64,000 bases of DNA from Buttiauxella sp. B2 (GTDB lineage Bacteria > Pseudomonadota > Gammaproteobacteria > Enterobacterales > Enterobacteriaceae), in assembly GCF_006376615.1 (NCBI RefSeq), contig NZ_VEXQ01000009.1, positions 123,474 to 187,473 of the forward strand, given 5' to 3'. Shown here piece by piece: positions 36,856-48,576 of the stretch. Every line of letters begins with the position of its first letter. Position 1 is the first letter of the stretch. The notes under the pieces are model-generated. The model had not been told where the DNA came from. It worked only from the letters and a program-made list of their open reading frames with translations, and ran no database searches. The position numbers and the translations under genes were made by a program.

Positions 36856-38424
36856 TTATTTGCTCACGCGATCGTAATACACCATATCCGCATTCAAACC
36901 TTGCTGATAGCCCTTCACATTCTCACGCACCACGACCTGGGTTTTGCCTTGATCAACAAACACATATGGTGAGTTGTGCTGCACCTCTTCCTGTATTTTT
37001 TTATACAGCTCCAGGCGCTTAGCCGGGTCAGCTTCTGCTACAGCGGCAAGAGTTTGCTTGTTCAGCTCTGGGATTTGCCAGCCGTTCAAACCTGCAACCG
37101 TGCTCGCTTTGCCATCGTTATAGGCAAAGGCGCTGGCGTTGGAATGGGCGTCAAAATAATCCGGGATCCACAGACGGATCGCAGCCTGATGCTGTTTGGC
37201 ACGAACGCGTGCGTAGACCTGGCTGCCCGCAGCAGGCAGAAGATCTATCTTCACGCCGCCCTGAGCAAAACTTGCCTGCATAGATTGAGCGATTGTGATG
37301 AAAGGAGGTTTGTTTTCCACATCCAGCGTGAAGTGCGCATCTTTGATACCCGCTTTTGCGAGGATCTCTTGCGCTTTGGCTGGGTCAAATTTGAATGGAT
37401 TGTTGCCCAACGCCCCTGCAAAACCAACCGGCAGGAAGCTCTGGTGGATAAAATACTGGCCTTTCAACAGGTCTTTGGTGATGCCTTCATAATCCACCAG
37501 GTAACGTGCGGCTTCCCACAGGGCTGGGTTTTTCAGCAGTGGATTGGCATTGTTACCAGCGTTGAACACCATGTAATTCTGCTCGGCAGAAGGGATGCTC
37601 AGCACTTTCACGCCAGGTTTGCCTTCCAGTGCGCTGGTTTGGTCCGCACCCAGATCGCGGGCAATATCTGCATCACCTTGCTGAATCAGCAAGCGGCGAG
37701 CTGCCGGATCTGGCACGTTTTTAATGATGATGTTTTTAACTTTAGGTGCGTCACCTGGAGACGTTGGGTTAGCGTCCAGCACAATCGCCTGATGTGGCTG
37801 GTAAACACGCATCTTGAATGGGCCACTGCCCGCAGAGTGCATTTTCAGCCACTCGTTACCGAAATCACCGGCTTTGGCATTAGGCGCAACTGCTTTTTCA
37901 TCCACGATAGAAGCAATTGGCGTGGAGAGAATATTCAGTGCTACCGCCGGACTGACGTCTGCCGTCCAGTGCAATTCCAGCGTATGTTCGTCTACTTTCT
38001 TCAGTTGGCTGGCGATGTTATCCGGCTGCCAGCCAAGCACGTTAAGAATAAAAGCTGGGGACTTATTGAGCGTTACGGCTCGTATATAAGAGAAAATAAC
38101 GTCTTCCGGGCGCAGCGGATTCCCGGAGGAGAATTTGGCATCCGGGCGCAGTTTGATGGTCAATTTTTTATTGGCAGCGTCGCCCTGCCAGCTTTTGGCC
38201 AGCACAGGAACAACTTTTGCTGGGTTATCACGGTCGGCCTGAACCAGGCGTTGATAGAGGCTTGGCACAGTTTGAATGCTGGAAAGTTCGTTAGCTTCAG
38301 CAGGATCAAGGCTGACGATATCGTCCAGGCCTTGGGCAACAATCAACGTATTTGGTGGTGTGGCGGCAAAGCTGCTTGCGGAGATTGCAGCCAGCAGTAG
38401 TAATGGCAGTACTTTTCTTTGCAT
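36856..38424 (-). CDS. Periplasmic substrate-binding protein, SBP_bac_5 family
   Basis: Binding protein of the importer and first gene of the operon. 522 aa with signal peptide MQRKVLPLLLLAAISASSFA (cleavage after SFA, about residue 20). Family-5 features: LDPAEANELSS start of the mature lobe, PEDVIFSYIRAV, and the C-terminal YKKIQEEVQHNSPYVFVDQ block. The substrate may be peptides, glycosides, opines or a metal chelate; I see no decisive residue. A long frame on the opposite strand (36976-38400) is a shadow. Confidence 0.9.
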   Translation of the reverse strand: MQRKVLPLLLLAAISASSFAATPPNTLIVAQGLDDIVSLDPAEANELSSIQTVPSLYQRLVQADRDNPAKVVPVLAKSWQGDAANKKLTIKLRPDAKFSSGNPLRPEDVIFSYIRAVTLNKSPAFILNVLGWQPDNIASQLKKVDEHTLELHWTADVSPAVALNILSTPIASIVDEKAVAPNAKAGDFGNEWLKMHSAGSGPFKMRVYQPHQAIVLDANPTSPGDAPKVKNIIIKNVPDPAARRLLIQQGDADIARDLGADQTSALEGKPGVKVLSIPSAEQNYMVFNAGNNANPLLKNPALWEAARYLVDYEGITKDLLKGQYFIHQSFLPVGFAGALGNNPFKFDPAKAQEILAKAGIKDAHFTLDVENKPPFITIAQSMQASFAQGGVKIDLLPAAGSQVYARVRAKQHQAAIRLWIPDYFDAHSNASAFAYNDGKASTVAGLNGWQIPELNKQTLAAVAEADPAKRLELYKKIQEEVQHNSPYVFVDQGKTQVVVRENVKGYQQGLNADMVYYDRVSK

Positions 38425-38580
38425 GTGGCACCCTGCTTAAAAGGAAGAGTTTTTATGAGTTGTTATTCTCTGACCTGAATACGGTAGGTGAGTTATGACT
38501 ATTCACAAAGTCCAAAAGATACTTTGCTTATAAATATTAGGTATATCCAATTACTTTCGGGAATGATGCTTGTGCCAGAA

Positions 38581-38610
38581 ATAAAAACGCCGGACATTTG
38601 CCCGGCGTTT
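38581..38610 (-). terminator. Intrinsic terminator of proP
   Basis: Minus strand: AACGCCGGGCAAATGTCCGGCGTT forms an ACGCCGG stem followed by TTTTTAT. Lies 16 bp past the proP stop; textbook Rho-independent form. Confidence 0.92.
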
Positions 38611-38625
38611 AGTCATTTAAAAATG

Positions 38626-40131
38626 CTATTCGTTAATACGTGGATGCTGAAGCACCAGATTGGTACGCTTCGCCTGTAATTCTTCAATCTCTCGATCAAT
38701 ATCTTCAATTTTCTGCTCGATATTATCGTGATGTTCCTGAACAATTTCACGCGCTTCGGCAATGTCTGACGCTGCAGGAGTTGCCCCTTTCAGCGGCTGA
38801 TTCGCCGTTTCCTTCATTGTCAGTCCGGTAACCAGGCCGATAGCGGCAACCACCATCAGATAATAGGCTGGCATCATCAGGTTTTCGGTCGTCTCGACTA
38901 ACCATGCAGCAAGTGTTGGTGTAATACCTGCAACCAGTACCGAGATATTAAAGGCACTTGCCAGCGCACTATAACGAATATGCGTCGGGAACATAGCTGG
39001 AAGGGTGGAAGCCATGACTCCGGTATAGGAGTTAAGAATGACAGCCAGAATCAGCAGCCCGGCGAATATCAGTGCCAGCACATTACTGTTAATTAAAATA
39101 AAGGCCGGAATAGCCAGAAGGAGTAATGCCACGCTGCCGAAGATGATAAACGGACGGCGGCCATAACGGTCACTCAACAAGCCAATGACCGGCTGCACAA
39201 ACAGCATCCCGATCATAATGGCGATGATAATCAGTACACCATGTTCTTCAGAATAATGCAGGTTATGAGAGAGGTAACTCGGCATATATGTGAGCAACAT
39301 ATAGTAGGTCACGTTGGTAGAAATAACGATGCCGATACAGGTCAACAGGCTGCGCCAGTGTTTAGTCGCAATCTCTTTAAAGGAGATTTTTGGCCCTTCC
39401 GTCAGACCTTCTTTATCGCCTTGCTCAAGTTTTTCAATATGCTGCTGGAACGCCGGTGTTTCTTCAAGAGCATGACGCAGATACAGACCGATAATGCCCA
39501 ATGGCAACGCCAGGAAGAACGGCAGACGCCAGCCCCATTCGAGGAAGTTATCTTCACCGACGATAGCCGTAATCAGCACAACTATGCCTGCACCACAGAC
39601 AAACCCGGCAATGGAACCGAAGTCCAGCCAACTGCCCATAAATCCGCGTTTACGGTCCGGTGAGTATTCCGCAACGAAGATTGAAGCACCGGTGTATTCA
39701 CCACCCACTGAGAACCCTTGCGCCATTTTCGCAAGTAACAACAGGATTGGCGCCCAGATACCGATAGTCGCGTACGACGGAATCAGGCCAATACAGAAGG
39801 TACTCAATGACATAATGATAATAGTGATGGACAGGATTTTCTGGCGGCCATACTTATCGCCCAGCATGCCAAAGAACAGGCCGCCTAACGGACGAATCAG
39901 GAAGGGAACAGAGAAGGTACCCAGTGCGGCAATCATCTGCACGCTTGGGCTGGCATCCGGGAAGAAGACCTTACCAAGAGCGTAGGCAACAAAGCCATAG
40001 ACACCGAAATCAAACCATTCCATTGCGTTGCCCAGAGAGGCTGCTGTGATGGCTTTTTTAAGACGGCTATCGTCGATAATCGTAACGTCACTGACCTTGA
40101 TAGGTCTGACTTTCTTTTTCCTTTTTAACAT
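38626..40131 (-). CDS. proP: Proline/glycine-betaine:H+ symporter ProP
   Basis: Osmosensing MFS (metabolite:H+ symporter) transporter for proline, glycine betaine and ectoine. The product is 501 aa (E. coli 500). Twelve membrane segments; motif A GMLGDKYGRQKIL near 87-99. C-terminal heptad coiled coil from about residue 455 (EIVQEHHDNIEQKIEDIDREIEEL), which in E. coli tunes osmotic activation. The gene is a monocistron with its own terminator; in K-12 it lies elsewhere on the chromosome. Confidence 0.96.
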   Translation of the reverse strand: MLKRKKKVRPIKVSDVTIIDDSRLKKAITAASLGNAMEWFDFGVYGFVAYALGKVFFPDASPSVQMIAALGTFSVPFLIRPLGGLFFGMLGDKYGRQKILSITIIIMSLSTFCIGLIPSYATIGIWAPILLLLAKMAQGFSVGGEYTGASIFVAEYSPDRKRGFMGSWLDFGSIAGFVCGAGIVVLITAIVGEDNFLEWGWRLPFFLALPLGIIGLYLRHALEETPAFQQHIEKLEQGDKEGLTEGPKISFKEIATKHWRSLLTCIGIVISTNVTYYMLLTYMPSYLSHNLHYSEEHGVLIIIAIMIGMLFVQPVIGLLSDRYGRRPFIIFGSVALLLLAIPAFILINSNVLALIFAGLLILAVILNSYTGVMASTLPAMFPTHIRYSALASAFNISVLVAGITPTLAAWLVETTENLMMPAYYLMVVAAIGLVTGLTMKETANQPLKGATPAASDIAEAREIVQEHHDNIEQKIEDIDREIEELQAKRTNLVLQHPRINE

Positions 40132-40425
40132 TACTATCCTCTTTTTCCTGGAGGGAGCGAAACGTCTCCCGAACTAAGTGTAGTGGGCTGGTTACAATTT
40201 GGAGGTCAAAACGCCAGCACTTAGCGAAACTATGATAAAACAATTAATAACTATATGAAATTACTGGTAAATGTAGCTCGCCACCAAATCATTATAAAAG
40301 TTATGGCTAAATTAAAAAAGTGTGATCGCCATCAAGTTTAACCGCTAAAGTAAATCTTTGCAGCGCCGAAATAACAACATAACTAAAAATATTAACAATT
40401 GGATAACCTGCCCAAAGGAGTTGCT
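40132..40425. promoter_or_regulatory. Divergent proP / aer control region
   Basis: Nearly 300 bp without a gene. The aer side holds a sigma-28 promoter (separate entry). The proP side should hold P1/P2 promoters; TGTGATCGCCATCAAG at 40321-40336 resembles half of a CRP site but its second half is poor, so I do not annotate it as one. Confidence 0.5.
40346..40372 (+). promoter_or_regulatory. Sigma-28 (FliA) promoter of aer
   Basis: TAAA, 15 bases, then GCCGAAAT fits the FliA pattern TAAA-N15-GCCGATAA with one or two changes in the -10. It lies about 50 bp before the aer start, as expected for a flagellar class 3 gene. Confidence 0.8.
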
Positions 40426-41946
40426 ATGACTGCGCGCACGGCTGCTACACAGCATGAATACCTGCTTGATGACGACACGACATTGATGTCCACAACCGAT
40501 TTAAAAAGCACTATCACCCATGCGAACGATGCGTTCGTTAAAGTGAGTGGCTACCAGCTTCATGAGCTTACGGGTCGCCCACACAATCTGGTGCGCCACC
40601 CGGATATGCCAAAAGCGGCCTTTGCAGACATGTGGTACACCCTGCAAAAGGGCGAGCCGTGGACGGGTATCGTTAAAAACCAGCGCAAAAATGGCGATCA
40701 TTATTGGGTGCGGGCCAATGTTGTACCGGTGGTACGTAATGGCAAAACCACCGGTTATATGTCGATTCGTACTAAAGCGATGCCCGAGGAAATTGCCGCT
40801 GTTGAGTCGCGGTACAAGGCGCTAAGAGAAGGACGTTGTAAACGTCGCTTGTTTAAAGGGTTGGTATTGCGAAAAGGCTGGTTGGGGAAATTACCCGCCT
40901 TACCGCTGCGCTGGCGCATTCGCATGATTATGAGCGGTGTATTTTTGCTGATGATGGTTGCCTCTGTCGCGCTAGAACAAGGTGCGGCTTACTTGCTAAT
41001 GAGTGCATTGGGGAGTGTGTTGGCCGGTATTTTGTTGGAATGGCAAATTGCGCGCCCTCTGGAAAATGTTGCACGCCAGGCGCTGGAAGTTGCCACTGGA
41101 AATCAACAGCGTGTGCAGCATATTGAGCGTACTGACGAAATCGGCATGACGTTGCGGGCTATCGGCCAATTAGGATTAATGTGCCGCTGGTTGATTCATG
41201 ATGTCAGCCATCAGGTCGAAAACGTCCGCAGCGGCAGTGAGACGCTGGCGCAGGGCAATGTTGAACTGAATGAACGGACGCGTCAGTCGCTGGCTAATGT
41301 GCAGCAAACTGTCACTACCATGAGCCAGATGGCGGCGTCGGTGCAGAACAACTCTGAAACAGCTGCTGCCGCAGACAAACTTTCCAGCTCTGCGAGTGCT
41401 GCCGCAGCACACGGTGGCAAGTCGATGGAAATTGTCGTGACCACCATGGATGACATTGCTGACAGTACCCAACGTATCGGCTCTATTACCAGCCTAATCA
41501 ATGATATTGCCTTCCAGACCAATATTCTGGCACTTAACGCAGCCGTTGAAGCTGCGCGGGCTGGAGAGCAGGGCAAAGGATTTGCGGTAGTGGCCGGTGA
41601 GGTGCGAAACCTGGCGCAACGCAGTGCGACTGCCGCCAATGATATCCGCAAGTTGATTGATGCCAGTGCCAGTAAAGTGCAGTCCGGCACGATACAGGTT
41701 CACGAAGCGGGACGCACCATGAATGACATTGTCGAGCAAGTACGCAACGTCACTCAACTACTTGGACAAATCAGCCATGCCACCTCGGAACAGGCGGAAG
41801 GGCTATCTGATTTGACTCGCGCGGTAGCCGAACTGGACGCGATTACGCAAAAAAATGCGGCATTAGTCGAAGAAAGTGCAGAAGTGTCTGCCATGGTAAA
41901 ACATCGGGCGACGCGTCTGGAAGATGCTGTGACGGTTTTGCATTAA
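40426..41946 (+). CDS. aer: Aerotaxis receptor Aer
   Basis: FAD-PAS sensor that steers flagellar swimming by redox state. Start ATG 40426 after AAAGGAG; 506 aa, the E. coli length. PAS domain (about 20-120, with FAD residues in [27 protein letters not shown]), membrane anchor near 165-205, HAMP (206-260), then the methyl-accepting signalling domain with the conserved hairpin tip [39 protein letters not shown]. Lacks obvious methylation helices as Aer does. patA is near by, as in K-12, but separated by inserted genes. Confidence 0.96.
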   Translation: MTARTAATQHEYLLDDDTTLMSTTDLKSTITHANDAFVKVSGYQLHELTGRPHNLVRHPDMPKAAFADMWYTLQKGEPWTGIVKNQRKNGDHYWVRANVVPVVRNGKTTGYMSIRTKAMPEEIAAVESRYKALREGRCKRRLFKGLVLRKGWLGKLPALPLRWRIRMIMSGVFLLMMVASVALEQGAAYLLMSALGSVLAGILLEWQIARPLENVARQALEVATGNQQRVQHIERTDEIGMTLRAIGQLGLMCRWLIHDVSHQVENVRSGSETLAQGNVELNERTRQSLANVQQTVTTMSQMAASVQNNSETAAAADKLSSSASAAAAHGGKSMEIVVTTMDDIADSTQRIGSITSLINDIAFQTNILALNAAVEAARAGEQGKGFAVVAGEVRNLAQRSATAANDIRKLIDASASKVQSGTIQVHEAGRTMNDIVEQVRNVTQLLGQISHATSEQAEGLSDLTRAVAELDAITQKNAALVEESAEVSAMVKHRATRLEDAVTVLH

Positions 41947-41960
41947 GTTTTTATTTTGCC

Positions 41961-42038
41961 GGATGTCGCTGCGCTAATCCGACCTACTAAACCAGTCAAA
42001 CCGTAGGGTGGATTAGCGTAGCGACATCCACCAATTTG
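41961..42038. repeat. Dispersed inverted repeat, copy 2
   Basis: Arms GGATGTCGCTGCGCTAATCC and the matching right arm ending at 42029 pair almost perfectly; the right flank CACCAATTTG equals that of copy 1 (16819-16900). Located between aer and curA. Probably a REP/BIME-like element and possible terminator of aer. Confidence 0.85.
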
Positions 42039-42146
42039 AAGTGCTCCCCATTTATAAGGCACATATTTCACCGCGCACCGACGAATTATTAGCTAGTCTG
42101 GGACAGATTGACCGTTTATTCACGACCCTAATTTATGGAGAGAATT

Positions 42147-43178
42147 ATGACGCAGTCGTCCCAAACTAACCGCCGCTTTGTACTGGCGAAGCGCCCGCAG
42201 GGCATGCCGACGAATCAAGACATCGTTCTTGAACAAACCCCTGTACCGCAACCTGCAGCAGGCCAGTTGCTGCTGCGAACGCTCTATTTATCTCTTGACC
42301 CGTATATGCGTGGGCGCATGGATGATGCCCAGTCCTATACGCCTGGGTTGGCTATTGGCGATGTGATTGGTGCAGGCACGGTTTGCCGTGTTGAGAAATC
42401 TGAACATGCAGATTACAAAGTGGGTGACCTGGTTTTGGCATATACCGGCTGGCAGGATTATGCGCTCTCCAACGGTGAAGATTTGCAGAAACTGGATGCG
42501 AATATGCAGCATCCTTCCTATGCGCTCGGTTTGCTTGGTATGCCAGGTTTCACCGGATATATGGGATTGACCGATATTGGTAACCCGCAAGCGGGAGAAA
42601 CCGTGGTTGTCGCGGCGGCCAGTGGTGCCGTGGGTTCAGTTGTTGGGCAAGTGGCGAAACTGCTTGGTGCGAAAGTCGTCGGTATCGCGGGTGGTGCGGA
42701 CAAATGCCGCTATGTCACCGACACGTTGAAATTCGATGCGTGTCTTGACCACAAAGCCCCTGATTTTGCCGAGCAGCTGAAAAAAGCTTGTTCCAAAGGT
42801 ATTGATGTCTATTTTGAAAACGTCGGTGGTGCGGTGTTTGACGCAGTTTTGCCGCTGCTGAACACCAAAGCGCGTATTCCGGTGTGCGGTGTAATTAGCC
42901 AGTACAACGGCATGAATAGCGCGTTTGAACAGGACAGATTACCATTACTGATGGGCACGATTTTGAAAAAACGCCTGCGCGTACAAGGTTTTATTATCTC
43001 GCAAGATTATAGCGACCATTACCCTGAATTCTTTAAACAGATGAGCCAGTGGCTGGCGGAAGGGAAAATCCAGTTCCGTGAAGATATTGTCGATGGCCTG
43101 GAAAACAGTGTTGAAGCGTTTCGTGGTTTGCTGGTCGGCAAGAACTTTGGCAAGCTGATTATCAAGGTTGCTGAGTAA
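42147..43178 (+). CDS. curA: NADPH-dependent curcumin/dihydrocurcumin reductase CurA
   Basis: MDR-superfamily zinc-independent alkenal/one oxidoreductase. Start ATG 42147 (GGAGAG about 6 nt upstream, lying inside an upstream ATG-initiated frame at 42135); 343 aa (E. coli 345). Features: LSLDPYMRGRM near 45, NADPH loop AASGAVGSVVGQVAKLLGAKVVGIAGG near 152-178, YFENVGG near 230. Reduces C=C bonds of enones; natural substrate unknown. Confidence 0.94.
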   Translation: MTQSSQTNRRFVLAKRPQGMPTNQDIVLEQTPVPQPAAGQLLLRTLYLSLDPYMRGRMDDAQSYTPGLAIGDVIGAGTVCRVEKSEHADYKVGDLVLAYTGWQDYALSNGEDLQKLDANMQHPSYALGLLGMPGFTGYMGLTDIGNPQAGETVVVAAASGAVGSVVGQVAKLLGAKVVGIAGGADKCRYVTDTLKFDACLDHKAPDFAEQLKKACSKGIDVYFENVGGAVFDAVLPLLNTKARIPVCGVISQYNGMNSAFEQDRLPLLMGTILKKRLRVQGFIISQDYSDHYPEFFKQMSQWLAEGKIQFREDIVDGLENSVEAFRGLLVGKNFGKLIIKVAE

Positions 43179-43186
43179 TTTATGGC

Positions 43187-43204
43187 GCGGCGCACATGCG
43201 CCGC
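43187..43204. terminator. Hairpin between curA and ascG
   Basis: GCGGCGC-ACAT-GCGCCGC, 7-bp GC stem between convergent stop codons, followed by TCTTCGTGTTATTT on the plus strand. Confidence 0.7.
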
Positions 43205-43212
43205 TCTTCGTG

Positions 43213-44226
43213 TTATTTAAAAGGCCCATCAACCACTGAATTTCTTATCAATAAATCCGATGTAAAAACATTTTCTTGCGACAAATACCCACCGTCCAGC
43301 ATGGATATTAAGCGGCTGATGACTTCGCTTATCATATCGCTAACCGGATCTTTGATACTGGCTAAAGCGGGTGAAAGATAAGGTGCAATAGGAATATTAT
43401 CGAAACCAATTATCGATATTTCGCCAGGTATGGAAATCCCTTCATCGTTTAATTTTTTCATCGCACCAATTGCCATTTCATCATTACTGGCGAGGATCGC
43501 GCTGACTTTTTCTTTGCGTAAAAGCAGTAACTCAACGGCAGCAACTCCGCTGGCTGGCGTCCATTTCCCTTGCACGATAAGGTTTTCATTTATGCTGATA
43601 TCGTATTGATTTAATGCTTCTTTGTATCCTGATAAGCGTTCAATAGCGGTAGGGGAATCCATCGAGCCAGTAATAAAGGCAATATCGCGATGCCCGCGTT
43701 CAATAAGATGTTTTGTTGCGAGGAAACTCGAACCTTTATGGTCACAACAAATACAGTGGCTTTGGTGTTTTCTTAATTTTCTGTTCACCACCATAATTGG
43801 CTGCTTATGCTTTTCGATAATCTGATCCATTTCATCAATGGTCAAAAAGCGCGGATAAATAATCACCGCATCACAACGTAAATCCAGCAAGAACTGAATG
43901 GCTTCCTGCTCTTCTTGCGCACTGTGTTTACCGTCCACCAGAATAAGCTGGCGACCGTTGTCTTCTAATTTCTTCGCCGCCTGAGACAATATTTCACTAA
44001 AGTAATTGCCGTGATAAAGGGTGTTGGTGACCACCAAACCGATGCATTCTGATTTATTGGTCGCCAGGTTGCGCGCCAGTAAATTTGGCCGGTACCCCGC
44101 CTCCTCAATGGCTCTATAAACCTGTTCTTTTGTGGCTTCGCTGACATAACCCTTGCCGGATAAAACACGTGAAACAGTAGCTTTTGAGACACCGGCTTTG
44201 TTTGCCACTTCTAGCATTGTCGACAT
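43213..44226 (-). CDS. ascG: LacI-family repressor of the asc operon, AscG
   Basis: Represses ascFB until a beta-glucoside phosphate is present. 337 aa; HTH at the N-terminus (MLEVANKAGVSKATVSRVLSGKGYV), then a periplasmic-binding-like sensor domain. Matches E. coli AscG strongly, for example LVVTNTLYHGNYFSE, DLRCDAVIIYPRFL, FITGSMDSPTAIERLSGYK and GKWTPASG. Divergent from ascF with an AACCGGTT operator between. Confidence 0.95.
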   Translation of the reverse strand: MSTMLEVANKAGVSKATVSRVLSGKGYVSEATKEQVYRAIEEAGYRPNLLARNLATNKSECIGLVVTNTLYHGNYFSEILSQAAKKLEDNGRQLILVDGKHSAQEEQEAIQFLLDLRCDAVIIYPRFLTIDEMDQIIEKHKQPIMVVNRKLRKHQSHCICCDHKGSSFLATKHLIERGHRDIAFITGSMDSPTAIERLSGYKEALNQYDISINENLIVQGKWTPASGVAAVELLLLRKEKVSAILASNDEMAIGAMKKLNDEGISIPGEISIIGFDNIPIAPYLSPALASIKDPVSDMISEVISRLISMLDGGYLSQENVFTSDLLIRNSVVDGPFK

Positions 44227-44402
44227 GGGAGCTTCCAGGCTTTTTTGAATGCGCCCATTTTACACATTCCCGCTCGACAAAATACTGCCCGGAAAGTGTT
44301 TCAGATGGCCTCAATGGCAACCTGATGGTGATAGTCATCACAAAATTAACAATATGTAAAATTAGTATTTGATCTGTTTGTTTTGCCTGGTCAATCTAAT
44401 GT

Positions 44403-44415
44403 GGAACCGGTTACC
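44403..44415. promoter_or_regulatory. AscG-type operator (GGAACCGGTTACC)
   Basis: Palindromic AACCGGTT core of LacI-family type in the ascG-ascF intergenic region, about 100 bp before ascF. A weaker relative (TGTTACCGGATAAA) lies near 44446. A core identical to this recurs in the 33-bp palindrome at 59597-59629. Confidence 0.65.
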
Positions 44416-44516
44416 TATTTCTCTGGCCCCTACAAGTTGGCACGATGTTACCGGATAAAACATTCATAACATTATGAATTTAAATAATAAAATCATAACA
44501 GAGCGAGCGGTAACTC

Positions 44517-47419
<2,903 letters not shown>

Positions 47420-47430
47420 CTTGTGAATCA

Positions 47431-47458
47431 TGCGGTCTGGTTTGAAAGCTGGACCGCA
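47431..47458 (+). terminator. Hairpin after ascB
   Basis: TGCGGTC...GACCGCA with a 14-nt loop between the convergent ascB and LysR genes; weak, no T run. Confidence 0.45.
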
Positions 47459-47469
47459 CTACACCCGTT

Positions 47470-48405
47470 CTACACCCGCACGACCATCTCTAGCGCATCG
47501 CTATCTTGCAACCAATCACGCGTGCTAATTCTCAGCATTTCCATAAAGGTATGTCCGGCGGTTGAGAGCCTGGCAATACTCGGGCACAAAATGCCAACGC
47601 AACTGGCGGGAAGCACTTCGCGTAGCACCAGAGGGCGCAGGTTGGTGCTGTAATCAGGAAAGCGCAGACGTACCGATGTCCACATGCTCACCATTTCGGT
47701 TTGCTCCATCATGTGCGCCATAATCCATGGTGATGAACAGTGGATGATGTTTTGTGGTAGCGGCAAATTATAGCGGCGAAAAACTTGCCCAAGAATTGAG
47801 TGTTCACCGGGCTCATCCCAATCGAGCCAAGGGTAATCCATTAAATTTTTCAAAGAGGTAGTGTGCGTAACGGGATGTTGGCTCCCGGCGATCACTGTGT
47901 TGCTCAGGGCGTACAGCGTTTCGTAATACATACCATTTGGCACAGCATTGCTGGCGGTGGTTATCACGGCAATATCCAACCGTTGGTTTTCCAGCGCATC
48001 ATGGAGTTGCTGCGGCCGGCCTTCCATCACAATGAGTTTTACGCCGGGATAGCGTTCCTGGAACTGAATTAGCGTATGAGTAAATGGTCCGTAGGACGCA
48101 GCTGACGTAAATCCCACCCGTAACTGACGCATTGCTTTGCCGAGCAGAGTGTCGATTTCGTCTCGCGCCTGGTGTAAAGAGCGGTCGATATCGCGCGCGT
48201 GGCGCAACAAAACTTGCCCATACTCATTTAACGTTACGCCGCGTGATGAGCGTTGCAGAATCGGCATGCCGATTTCCGCTTCCATCTCCTGAATGGTTTT
48301 AGAAATGGCGGGTTGTGTGATGTGTAGCGCTTTCGCCGCTTTGCCAATACTGCCCTGTGCCGCCACTTCTAACAAAATATCTAACTGATTTAGTTTGATT
48401 TTCAT
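47470..48405 (-). CDS. LysR-family transcriptional regulator
   Basis: From ATG 48405 (MKIKLNQLDILLEVA) 311 aa; upstream frame to 48462 rejected. N-terminal winged HTH (QGSIGKAAKALHITQPAISKTIQEMEAEIG) and C-terminal inducer-binding domain. It is divergent from the MFS/amidohydrolase pair and probably activates them in response to the substrate. Overall resembles CbbR/AbgR-like LysR proteins; the ligand is unknown. Confidence 0.88.
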   Translation of the reverse strand: MKIKLNQLDILLEVAAQGSIGKAAKALHITQPAISKTIQEMEAEIGMPILQRSSRGVTLNEYGQVLLRHARDIDRSLHQARDEIDTLLGKAMRQLRVGFTSAASYGPFTHTLIQFQERYPGVKLIVMEGRPQQLHDALENQRLDIAVITTASNAVPNGMYYETLYALSNTVIAGSQHPVTHTTSLKNLMDYPWLDWDEPGEHSILGQVFRRYNLPLPQNIIHCSSPWIMAHMMEQTEMVSMWTSVRLRFPDYSTNLRPLVLREVLPASCVGILCPSIARLSTAGHTFMEMLRISTRDWLQDSDALEMVVRV

Positions 48406-48576
48406 TTTTCCATCCCGACTGCGTTGCCGTTGTGGTGCAAAAATTGCCCTCTCACAATACAAATAAGATAACCAAAGGCATAACTAATTTTTATGATTGT
48501 AATGTTCTTTTTTTATGCAGATAGTAAATAAACCTACATTTTGTTTACATCTGAGCAACAAAAAAAGGACGTGAGC
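48406..48576. promoter_or_regulatory. LysR / MFS divergent promoter region
   Basis: 170-bp AT-rich gap. LysR regulators usually bind here at T-N11-A palindromes; several candidates exist in such AT-rich DNA and I cannot choose one. Confidence 0.45.

Noticed and set aside
36976..38400. 474-codon ORF antisense to the substrate-binding protein
   Set aside because: The opposite strand encodes a full family-5 binding protein with signal peptide; this frame has no recognisable domain and arises from codon bias.
40321..40336. Possible CRP site near proP
   Set aside because: Only the first half (TGTGA) fits; the second half is TCAAG and spacing to the proP start cannot be judged.
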